A DNA stretch of 64,000 bases, taken from positions 5,194,001 through 5,258,000 of the forward strand of contig JADLSH010000236.1 of NCBI GenBank assembly GCA_016169945.1. The letters run 5' to 3'. Below the pieces are notes generated by a model, which saw only the letters and a list, made by a program, of their open reading frames with translations, did no database searches and was not told where the DNA came from. The stretch's first letter is position 1. Each line of letters begins with the position of its first letter. Shown in pieces: positions 40,572 through 49,919 of the stretch. A program made the position numbers and the translations under genes. Origin of the DNA: Trachythela sp. YZ-2020. Lineage: Eukaryota > Cnidaria > Anthozoa > Malacalcyonacea > Clavulariidae.

Positions 40572-42203
40572 CAGTGTGACCAGATTTGGTAATTTTAATT
40601 ACTTTTGGTAATTTTTGGTAATTTTGGGGACTTTTTTAGTAATTAAATATTTTTAGTAATTTTTTGGTAATTTTTGGGGAAATTTAGTAATCTGTTGGTA
40701 ATTAGATAAAAGATGACTTTCTCAAATTTTACGAATTGTTTTGTATGAACACTGTCACATTTTGAGAGAAAATCAGATAGTGTCCTCGTCAATGCTATTT
40801 AGGTACAGGCGGGAGGCAGTTTGGGCAGCTAAGGCAGCTCAGCCCGCAGATGCCTGTCACAACTCCTGAGGCCTGCCCCTGCCTGAATATAAAGTGTTAT
40901 TACAATTTGGCATTTTGGCGCCAAAACACTAAAAATAAATTTTTGACAAACAGAAATTCTCAAATGTTTCCACAACAATGCTTTTTTTTTAACAATCCAA
41001 TTATGGACATCTGAAGGCGACAGCCCTTTTGCTCCGCAGCCTCCGCCGCCCCTGGCCCAAAGCCTGAAATCTTGCCAATCTTGGGTTAATAAATTATAGG
41101 AGCAATACGAATAATGATATTTATACTCATTATACTCGCTAAGCATTATGGTTGTTTAATGCAAAACTGATTTATGAGCTGTTTTGGGAAGTGTGCAACT
41201 TTTAGTAATTTTTTTCTGGATTTAGTAATTTTTCAGAGGCATTTTTAGTAATTGGTCCTGAAAAAATTGGTCACACCACAGGGAGTCCAACTAAGAACTG
41301 TGACGAGTAGGACTAAATATAGCGTAGTATATTCAAATTATTGTACTTACTTGTATAAATCATAGAGCTTGTATTATGCAGCGAATAGCTTCAAACATTG
41401 CTTCGAACAATGATTCAAAACGAAAATATTGCATCATTTGCATGGCGAATTATTAATAATACGAAATTATTACACGACGTTTCGAGCAATTAAATAACAG
41501 CAAGGATTGCGGGCGCTCGAGGGAAGGCTAAGGGATAAAGAAAAAGAAAGGGATGAAACACCGATCACGTGAGCGTTTAGTGTGCTCCATAAGTAGTCGG
41601 TTCATCTTTTTTTGTGTTTTTTTTACGATTCAGACGATGTTCTATTGCATAAACAAATATGATCATTACCGAAAAACAGTTGATGAAACTATTTTACGGG
41701 ATTTATAACAGCAGGCATTCTTCGACGTTTTCGCGAGATGTGTTCCATAAGTAGTCGGTTCTCGTGACGTAAATTCGTGACGTATTATTTCCGATTTCGA
41801 CCTTCGGCTACTGTTCGGCGAGTGATTATATCTTCGTGAAAGGTTCGGTCGTCGCCTCATTCCGAGAGAACCGACTACTTATGGAGCACACTAAACGCTC
41901 ACGTGATCGGTGTTTCATCCCTTTCTTTTTCTTTATCCCTTAGCCTTCCCTCGAGCGCCCGCAATCCTTGCTGTTATTTAATTGCTCGAAACGTCGTGTA
42001 ATAATTTCGTATTATTAATAATTCGCCATGCAAATGATGCAATATTTTCGTTTTGAATCATTGTTCGAAGCAATGTTTGAAGCTATTCGCTGCATAATAC
42101 AAGCTCTATGATTTATACAAGTAAGTACAATAATTTGAATATACTACGCTATATTTAGTCCTACTCGTCACAGTTCTTAGTTGGACTCCCTGTGGTCACA
42201 CTG
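40572..42203. mobile_element. hAT-type element, TIR CAGTGTGACC, hosting a nested palindrome
   Basis: Ends cagtgtgaccagatt and aattggtcacactg, the right end being split by a nested insertion. Flanked by actgcact on both sides (40564-40571, 42204-42211), a perfect 8-bp duplication. Internal ttttggtaattttt repeats lie at both ends. No transposase is readable. Confidence 0.85.
41277..42193. mobile_element. Nearly perfect 917-bp palindromic element nested in a hAT terminus
   Basis: Inverted arms of about 330 bases from acagggagtccaactaagaa through cgatcacgtgagcg to ataagtagtcggttc, followed by a 255-base centre and the complement. Flanked by ggtcacac (41269-41276, 42194-42201), an 8-bp duplication that lies within the host element's own terminal repeat. 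The arm identity looks complete over the stretches compared, suggesting recent origin. Confidence 0.9.
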
Positions 42204-43033
42204 ACTGCACTTCCTGCATTCTTTCACGATTGCTCTCTGGACTGACTTTGTTGCTGTTTTCTCTGGTGAAGATATTGGAAAATTACAAACGTGAGTATTA
42301 AATATATGGTTTTGGTTTTTTAGTTTATCTTGCTTTGAAAGAGTTTTATAGTAGAAATCGTCCTATTTACAAAATTATTTGTGTCTGTTTATATAGGTAT
42401 AAATTTCCGCGTGGTTGGAAGGCCCTCAATAGACTTGTGAGTTTATATCATTTATATATATAGTTTTGGTTTCTTAGTTTATCTCACAGTGCTTTAAGAG
42501 TGTTTAGTAGGCCTTGCAGATATGGCTATTTTTTACAATTATTTGTGTCTGTTGTATATTTAGGTAATTTGAATTTGAAGCGTCCTCGACTCCTCGTGGT
42601 TGAATTTTGGAAACCGGTTTTGCGGCTCTAAAGACAGCAGTTGAATAGACTTTGGCCACTGTGAGTTCAGATATATATATGATATAGTTTTGGTTTCTTA
42701 GTTCGATCATCTTGCTTTAACAGTGTTTAGTAGGTCTTGCAGATATCGTTTTTTTTACAATTATTTGTGTCTGTTGTATATTTAGGTAATTTGAACTTGA
42801 AGTGTCCTCGTGGTTGAATTTTGGAAACCGGTTTTGCGGCGCTCAGAGTGAAGACAGCAGTTGATAGACTTTGGCCACTGTGAGTTCATATATATTATAT
42901 TATATAGTTTTGGTTTCTTTATAGTTTATCTTGCTTTAACAGTGTTTAGTAGGGCTTGAAGATATAAATAGATATCATATCGTTTTTTTAACAATTATTT
43001 CATATTTGTGTCGATCTGTTGTAATTTGAAGCG

Positions 43034-43629
43034 TCCTCTTGGACATTTCAAAGCAACGATCTAAAGTCCCTGGAAAAGGTGAACACAGATCTGTTCAAGA
43101 AAATACACGCTTTGGATACAAGATCTGTCCAAGAGCTTTTAGATGCTATCAATGACACCAATATCAGTCTGTCGAGAGATTTTGGCGCAGAAATTTTCAT
43201 ACCCAGAGTTGCTCGTCAACTAGCCTGCGTGGCCGGCCCTCGTTGGAGGGGAAAAGAAGAACAGGGATGAGGGCCTGCAAGAAAACCCAGCTTTCATGAC
43301 TAAACGCCGTTCAATTTTTGAACGTAGAATTTGATTGGTCAACACCAAGAATTAATTGACATGTTTACGCATACAGGAATATATTATTACATTTCTTCGT
43401 CTTGATTGACATGTTTATGCACAAGCGAATACATTTCCTTTGGTTTGGGGTTTCCCCTATGGTCCAGCTGCATTTGTATTGGTCAATTTTAATGAGCCTT
43501 TATTAGGGCGTTTAGTCACGAAAGCTGGGTTTTCTTGCAGGCCCTCATTCCCTGTTCTTCTTTTCCCCTCCAACGAGGGCCGGCCACGCAGGCTACTCGT
43601 CAACAAAATAAGAAGTGTACAGCGATAAG
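43034..43629 (+). pseudogene. hAT-transposase-like exon, interrupted by a MULE MITE
   Basis: Before the MITE the frame reads LKSLEKVNTDLFKKIHALD, then VQELLDAINDTNISLS and EIFIPRVARQ. After it, starting from the restored target codon, QNKKCTAIR follows, and a gta donor-like site sits at 43630. The arrangement (helical stretch, then a Pro-Arg-Val / Arg-Gln / basic Arg-Asn-like segment) resembles the middle of animal hAT transposases of the ZMYM1/P52rIPK-like group. No other exon of the protein is visible nearby. The assignment is by eye and moderate. Dead because of the 375-base insertion. Confidence 0.45.
43221..43595. mobile_element. MULE-like MITE, TIR TAGCCTGCGT, perfect 9-bp target duplication
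   Basis: Fold-back with ends tagcctgcgtggccggcc and its complement and arms of about 110 bases (gaagaacagggatgagggcc, gaaaacccagctttc). Flanked by ctcgtcaac at 43212-43220 and 43596-43604. Same terminal family as 16646-16862. Confidence 0.9.
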
Positions 43630-44831
43630 GTATTAAAAGAGATTCTATTTATATTAGTTTATAGTCTGATACTAATACTATTAGTGAGTATTACTAAGTT
43701 CAAAGTGTCTATTTCACGCCGGAGCCGCTTGGCTGAATTAGCATATATTTGCGGTTGGTCAAAAGGTCATTTATATTATATAGTCGTTATATTGGCATTT
43801 GTTGTAATATTTGTATCAGCCAAGGCATATTGCTGATGTATTTTTATCGACTGAACCAAATATTAATACTACACAAGAGTATTAACACAAATTGTTATGT
43901 CGAAATTTTGAGTCTTTGACCGCATGGTTTGGTGTTACGCTGTTTGTAATACGATATCTAGAAGCATAATATATGGCAATTTGTGTTTCCTAGGCATGCT
44001 GATGAGCCATGATATGGAGTGAAACAGTCATTTTATTGCCTAGCCAAAAACAATGGCGCCCCCTCCCCACGAATCGATATCGTTTAGTGTTCTTAGTTTG
44101 CTCTGCTTTACAAGTGCTTTAATAGGGTAAACCATTAATAGTACGGATCGTAGATATCGTTCTATTTACAATATTATTTGTGTCTATTGTATTGGTAATT
44201 TGAATTTTAAGCGTCCTCGTGGTGGGAATTGGGTTTTGCTGTCAGCTCTCGAATACTCGATAGTTTTTGCCCAACGGGAGTTCTACATTATTTATATATA
44301 GTTTTTGGTTTCTTAGTTTATCTTGCTTTCTACGTGTTTAGTAGGTTCTCGCAGATATCTTTTTTAACAAATTTTTTGTGTCGAATTTGAATTTCGGTTC
44401 TCGTGGTTGGAAATCGGAAACCGGTTTTGCTGTGGGCGTTCAATAGACTTTGCCCTGAGTTCTATGTTTTACCTCGTGGTGCGAATCTGGTTTTGCTGTC
44501 CGCACATGATATATAGTTTTGGTTTTTTAGTTTATCTTGCTTAGTAGGCCTCGCAGATATCGTTCTATTCGAGGTTCTATTAACAAAATTATTTGTGTCA
44601 ATTAAGTCTGAATTTGAAGGTCCTGTGGTTAAAAACCGGTTTTGCTGTAGCCTGTGGGCAATTTGCCCACTGTGAGTTATATATTATAGAGTTTTGGTTT
44701 CATAGTTTATCCTGCATTTGTAGTTAAGTTAGATTTGGTGTGGTTTAATATCTACGCCTCGTTTCCTGTGGTTCATTACCGCTCGTTTGTTTGAACTTGT
44801 TTAAACCTGTTTTAAAACGTTTTGTTGAATA

Positions 44832-45101
44832 ATGCCTCGTCATTTGGACAACCCTGAGTTGTCTTTCATTCCACTTGATGAAAACTCCCAAAACTTTATG
44901 TGTTCTCTGATAGGTTTACCTCTTATTTCAAAGCACGATATTCAACATCCAAAAATGCTTAAAAATGCATTTCCAGCCAAAATACACAGTATAAGTGGTG
45001 ACGGTAACTGTTTGTTATTTATTTTTCATTTAGGTCAGATCGAATTGGTGGTTGCAGGTATTCGGATCCTGGAACATGTTTTGGGGACCCTGTCCAGTTG
45101 A
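44832..45101 (+). pseudogene. OTU-like cysteine protease fragment
   Basis: An 89-codon frame, ATG at 44832: MPRHLDNPELSFIPLDE, then KHDIQHPKM, then SISGDGNCLL. The GDGNCL block matches the OTU-family catalytic Asp-Gly-Asn-Cys at the expected distance after a short N-terminus. The sequence following (usually Phe-Arg and a helix) diverges at once, and the catalytic His region is absent, so this is a truncated or decayed copy. An alternative is that the 30 bases from 45005 (gtaactg ... catttag) are a spurious intron-like string. OTU domains are known in some invertebrate transposons. It follows the 200-bp monomer array, which could be its leader. Confidence 0.4.
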
Positions 45102-46660
45102 AACAGCTATTGGGTCAATTAGATTTATGTTAATCATATTTCTTTATGGTTTGAAGTGAGGTGTTAGATAATTATAGTGTGATAATTGAGTTCTTGTTCC
45201 TGTGTGATTGTCCATTACGAAAAACAATCGAATTATAATCACACAATCTACACTTTAGTTCTATTTTATATTAGTATAAACTTAGTAATAGACTATCACT
45301 TTTCCTGCGTTCTGATTGGCTACGCTACTCGTAGACTATTAGTGATAGTCTACTAGTAGCAAAATTCAAAACAATGGCGTGAAAATTCACGTTTAAAATT
45401 AATATTAATACTTTTGTTTACTTTTGTATTGTGTTCCCTAGTTCTCAATAACGCGAATTTTTTTTTTTTTTAATTGTTAAAATGAACAAAAACAAGTTTT
45501 TGTGTGTTTTTTTTGGCCAGAAAACAGTGAATGTATCAGTACTAAAATACTTTTCTACAAAGTTTATGACAAAATGAACAGGAGGAAAGAAATTGGACTG
45601 AAATCAGAGAAATATAAAGGATATTTTTCTACGACGGAACATGAGCGAAATTTTACTTTGTTCGAAGATGCTAGTTGTCTTGGCTTCGTAAACATATAAA
45701 ATTAGAAAGTTTAACTTACGGTGGGTTTGAATTTCATTTTTCAACGCATGTGTCTATACAAAAATTGCTATAATAGTTTTCTCATCAAAACCTGTGAGAT
45801 TTCGTACGGCAAAAATCGGCATTTTTCGAAAAATAGGAAAATGCCAAATTTTCAACTTAAGATTGCAAAAAATCTAGCCGAGAGCCTCAAAACGAGACTA
45901 TCCTTAAACGGTAGTCTGAAGCTTTCTTAATCCCTTAATCAAAGTAATTTAGATATAAAAATTCGGGTTGATACCAAAAACGGCGACACTATTTATGTGA
46001 TCTGAAATTCTTCACAAAAGTACCTTTGAAAATGCTGCCAGAAATTCTATGTTTATACTATTCTTGCTTGTTAAAGCGATTCGGTTGAGAGATTAAAGCC
46101 CATTGATTCCAGAAAAATGGGCAGTTTTTAAATCATATGAATATTTTGCCCTTTTTCTCCAATATAGTAAATAGTAATTCAAGGTGTGAAAATCAGCACA
46201 GTAAAATGTTAAAGAAATAAAATATTTCAAAATTTTGTCGAGAGCCTCAAAACCAAATACGGTTTAAAATAACCCTAATAGTATATACATTATATTGGGG
46301 AAGAATTTGTTTACATCAAAATTCGCTAGTACGAATTTTGGGGATTTTCTGGGATTTTCCGTCGAATTCCGAGAGTTCTCCGATCTTTTCCGATACATAC
46401 AAACATGTTTCTTTACGCAATTTTTAAATTTTTAAAAGTTATTATTCATTTGCTTGCACTCTCAGTCAATCAATCAATTAAATAATTTCGGTTGGTAGGT
46501 CAAAATTTGTAAGAATCGCTCGGAAATTCAATAGCCGAGTTTACTCGCCCCAGGTCTAATTTCTAACAACCGCGCGAAATCCTACGCATGCTCAAACAAA
46601 ATTCCCACCTGTTATCTATGAACAGGTGGGCATTTTGCAGACGCTGTATAAAATATAGCG
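45102..46660. other. Unassigned spacer sequence with small hairpins
   Basis: AT-rich. Two short inverted repeats are visible: near 45170-45245 (gtgattgtc...gaattataatcacac) and near 45285-45352 (tagactatcact...agtgatagtcta). No gene recognised; the open frames at 45502 and 45721 have no known domain. Confidence 0.5.
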
Positions 46661-46985
46661 GGCGCGTTTCTTCAACTGCCATTTTATTCTTCGAACGTTG
46701 AAAAGATGAATTTTCAGAGGATTTTTGTGCTTTTTTACTGGACTGTTCATGGAAATTAAAGTGTTTCATGAAAGAATAAGTTGTAGTGCTTATATCAAAG
46801 GATATTACGGCTTAAGAACTCGAAAACTATTGCGCGCTCGCAATATTGAGCAATATCTTTACAGGCGCGGCGCATTACGATATTGCGCGGCGGATAGGGA
46901 AAATTTCAAAATTTGCGCGTCCTGACGCGCATTTTGTCCGAAATTGCGCGGCCTAGATCTAGGCCGCGCAGTACAAACTTTCCAG
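46661..46985. other. CpG-rich patch with a perfect 24-bp palindrome
   Basis: GCGCG-rich stretch unlike its AT-rich surroundings (gcgcgctcgcaatattgagc, gatattgcgcggcgg, gcgcgtcctgacgcgc). At 46946-46969 lies a perfect 24-base palindrome whose half is gcgcggcctaga. Function unknown. Confidence 0.55.
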
Positions 46986-47099
46986 TCTGGCGTGAGGAAG
47001 CCCTTTGATGCAGCATGTAAACAATATTCAATTAACATATAGCAACGATTATTCAACAGTTGAAAATTAGGATTAATGAGTTTATTTCAGGCCGACTTA

Positions 47100-47760
47100 C
47101 CGGGTTAGTCCGAACCATGTAATCGCACTTATAAAGAGCCAACTCGCCCATTTAATCGGCCCCAAAGATGCACACAAGAAAATTGCGTTTTGTGCGGGTG
47201 ACTTGGGTGAACTGTGGAAGTGCAAGTTTGGGAGGTACTTGGCTAGAGACATGCTATTGTTCATTGTTGCTTTATTGTGTTTGCCCTCTTTGGCACTTTG
47301 CTAAATTGCGCCCGTAATTGCGAAATTGCCTATTGTTGAATAACCATGAGCAGATACATGTACGCTTAGCGTACCTATTTTTGTATCTGCGTAGCAGATA
47401 TAATGCTATCGCCTCTGTAATGTAATGTAATGTAATGTAATGTAATGTAATGTAATGTAATGTAATGTAATGTAATGTAATGTAATGTAATGTAATGTAA
47501 TGTAATGTAATGTAATGTAATGTAATGTAATGTAATGTAATGTAATGTAATGTAATGTAATGTAATGTAATGTAATGTAATGTAATGTAATGTAATGTAA
47601 TGTAATGTAATGTAATGTTAGTGTAACTTTTAGCCATTCAGCGACGAGCTTATATAAAATAGGCAACTTTAGCCAATCAGCAATTGGCTTACAACCAACA
47701 ATGACGTAATGTTTCACGAGGAATTAAAATCATTCAATTTGCCTGTTCGCAGGCTAGATC
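47100..47760 (-). repeat. Dispersed repeat A, inverted copy
   Basis: Reverse complement of 19280-19770, differing mainly by a pentamer array and the absence of the (gtc)n tract. Confidence 0.75.
47416..47615 (+). repeat. Microsatellite (TGTAA)40, uninterrupted
   Basis: Exactly 40 perfect copies of tgtaa over 200 bases, inside repeat A. On the - strand the motif has no stop in any frame and yields long spurious Leu-His-Tyr-Ile-Thr frames. Confidence 0.98.
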
Positions 47761-48539
47761 TTAAATTCAACATGGCGCATATGTTTTGAAATGTCAAAAT
47801 ATATTGACAAAACGTCGTTAATTCATATAAAAACGTGGAAATGCCATGGTTTTCAATACGAAAGTATCGACTAAAACGAATGCTTTAAAATATGTGGCCA
47901 ATTTCGAATGTAGTTCTATTTCTGAAGGAGAAACTAAACAGTTAAACAGTCAAACTGTCGAAGATTAAGCCATTAAGGTATATAAGAAATACTACAACAT
48001 ATTAAAAATAAAACATTGTGTAATTGTAAATAGCATCTTGTTTATATACATAGGTTTTCAATACTAAAGTCAACTTGACTACCATGAATACTAGCTAATG
48101 TTTTAAACTTTGTGACCAATTCCACATTTAGTTGTTATATTTGTTTACTTATTTTTATTACTGAAGGGCGAGCATCAATTCCACATTTAGTGGTTATATT
48201 TGTTTACTTATTTTAATTACTGAAGGGCGAGCATTGTTTGTAAACATGAGGAAGTTTGAATTTTATGATGAAAATTATGCATCAAATCAACAGCATCTTT
48301 ATGTTCTACACTAATTTGAACATAGCAAACTTGACCTTCCCTGCAAATGCTGAATATCAATAATATTTGAGTCAGGAGGCAAGGTAAGAACTAGCAAGTA
48401 GCATATTGTCCTAAAACCTATAGAGTTTAAATTTTGCTACTCATAACTATCCTATATATATATTTGTTACTCATTTGAATGTGTCTGCCAACGATTGACC
48501 AATACGTGCGCCGTGCGCCGATTAAATGCCTTGCGTATT
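47761..48539. other. Unassigned AT-rich sequence
   Basis: No gene seen. A short tandem duplication occurs at about 48110-48235 (attccacatttagt, tatatttgtttacttatttt, actgaagggcgagcat, twice). Confidence 0.55.
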
Positions 48540-48748
48540 CCACTGTTGTTGTGAGGAATGCGTCTCGCTGAATACTTATAACGACTCTGTTCAAGCGTTT
48601 GGGTCAAATCGAAGTGTAATAATTAGGAGCTATAGGATAATCTTAAAATATTGCAAGACGTAGGGAGAACTAAGCTCTTCGGTTTTCTTGCAAAAACTTG
48701 ACCTGTTTACAGTGTAATAATGATCAAGAATATGTGACAGCTGACCCT
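48540..48748 (-). repeat. Repeat B, inverted copy, abutting the right arm
   Basis: Reverse complement of about 20155-20350 (cagcgagacgcattcct, gacccaaacgcttgaaca, gaagagcttagttctcccta). It ends exactly where the right arm begins. Confidence 0.8.
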
Positions 48749-48785
48749 CATGCGTGGCTTATTTTATGAACAATATTTTTGCCAC

Positions 48786-48975
48786 TACGGTCTTACTACG
48801 CGTAGTTAGCGTAGTAGCTGCAGGAGGTCCTGTATTTCCGTGCAATTCTAATATAAAACACGCTCGACTATGACAGTCCATATGTAAACACGTAAGGCTA
48901 TATTAACATGCACGGTAAAGCATCTTACTACGCGTAGTTAGCGTAGTAGCCGCAGGAGGGCTGTTTTCCGTGCAA
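48786..48975 (+). promoter_or_regulatory. Tandem promoter-like segment upstream of the right CxC5 gene
   Basis: Mirror of 36462-36650. Two copies of cttactacgcgtagttagcg followed by gcaggagg and ttccgtgcaatt, ending about 38 bases before the ATG at 49013. Confidence 0.45.
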
Positions 48976-49012
48976 TTATACTATAATATAATTAAACACG
49001 CACATATAAAGC

Positions 49013-49919
49013 ATGGCGTCGAAAAAGGCAAGAGTCGACTTTTCTGCTGAAGCCATTTTGCGAGAAATCCAAGAGAGAAAATAATTTTTAAACGAGATAA
49101 ATGTTTTTAAAAGTAAACTTAATTTAAAGAATTTGACGGAGACTGTAAGGCGTTTAAACAAGCATGTAAATTTCGACGTTGTTGGCTTGCTCGCGTTCAT
49201 GTACGGACTAGACGGGATTATGTGGATTTTGTTATGTACCTAAATCCTATGCAAAATACAAGAACAGTAGATGTAACATTATCTTTACTATAATCAATTT
49301 CTTGTGTCCTGAGCGATTTTCCGTGATGTTGGTTGAAGAGATCGTTTCTTTTCTGGAAGAATTTGCGCCTGATTGCCCTTTTGTGGGGAATTATTCTGCC
49401 GATTTCGAGGAGGCCTTATGCGCTCTCAGCAAGGGAGAGAAATTAAATTTTGGTCGCTTCATTGCTCCTCCTGTGGAGGACTGCATTCGTTGCGGCGCCG
49501 TTTTGTCAGCTCCAAACAGGGACGTAGCCAGAGCTTTCAAAGGGGGGGAGCCCTGTGGGGATTAAAGGTAGTTGTGGCTATATGTGGGGCATAATTCCTG
49601 GTTTTGCAGTAAGTATTAGCACTAAATATTACCAAAGGGGGGGAGCCGCGGCTCCCTCGGCTCCCCCCCTGGCTACGTCCCTGGCTCCAAATACCCCAAG
49701 CAGTTGTACTTTGTACACAATCACTGGCCCTAGACCATGCACGAAACTAATGCTTCGATGTAAAGATTGCAAAGTCTCTTATGGTCGCTCAATGATAGCT
49801 GACGGAAAAGGGGTTGCTTCGTACTATTCTGAGACGACAGTTGCTGCCGATGATCTCATTGAAGTGACAAATGTTGTATATATGGAGAAAAGATTATACA
49901 GATGGTTACCGTCTCTTAT
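49013..49919 (+). pseudogene. Broken CxC5 cysteine-cluster gene (KDZ-transposon-associated), right-arm copy
   Basis: ATG at 49013 opens MASKKARVDFSAEAILRE; TAA at 49082 interrupts a frame that continues with LTETVRRLNKHVNFDVVG. The second block (from about 49314) reads SVMLVEEIVSFLEEF, DCIRCGAVLS, then after the MITE SSCTLYTITGPRPCTK, LRCKDCKVSYGRSM, DDLIEVTNVVYMEKRLYRW. The order Cys-x2-Cys, LYT-x2-GP, Cys-x2-Cys-x3-Tyr, then a Tyr/Trp-rich tail is that of the CxC5-like cysteine cluster found with KDZ (Kyakuja-Dileera-Zisupton) transposases. It ends at a GTAAGT donor at 49920; no transposase exon follows. Removing the MITE and one target copy restores the frame. The splice between the first and second blocks could not be fixed. 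Domain call by eye. Confidence 0.72.
49517..49683. mobile_element. hAT MITE inside the right CxC5 gene
   Basis: 167 bases, cagggacgtagccag to ctggctacgtccctg, flanked by gctccaaa at 49509-49516 and 49684-49691. Its 175-base net insertion shifts the frame between the two Cys pairs. Confidence 0.93.

Larger units (their letters stand above)
42270..44730 (+). repeat. Array of about 200-bp monomers with splice-site-like borders
   Basis: Seven to eight diverged units. The shared order is gtgagttcatatata, tagttttggtttcttagttt, agtgtttagtagg, gcagatatcgtt, acaattatttgtgtctgttg, tatatttaggtaatttgaa, gcgtcctcgtggttg, aaccggttttgc and gactttggccact. Each unit offers an AG acceptor-like end (atatttag|gt) and a donor-like start (cact|gtgagtt). 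A hAT-like exon interrupts it after the fourth unit. It leads directly to the ORF at 44832. Confidence 0.75.

Noticed and set aside
47272..47717. Two long - strand frames encoding repeated Leu-His-Tyr-Ile-Thr
   Set aside because: They are the translation of the (TGTAA)40 microsatellite, which has no stop on that strand in any frame.
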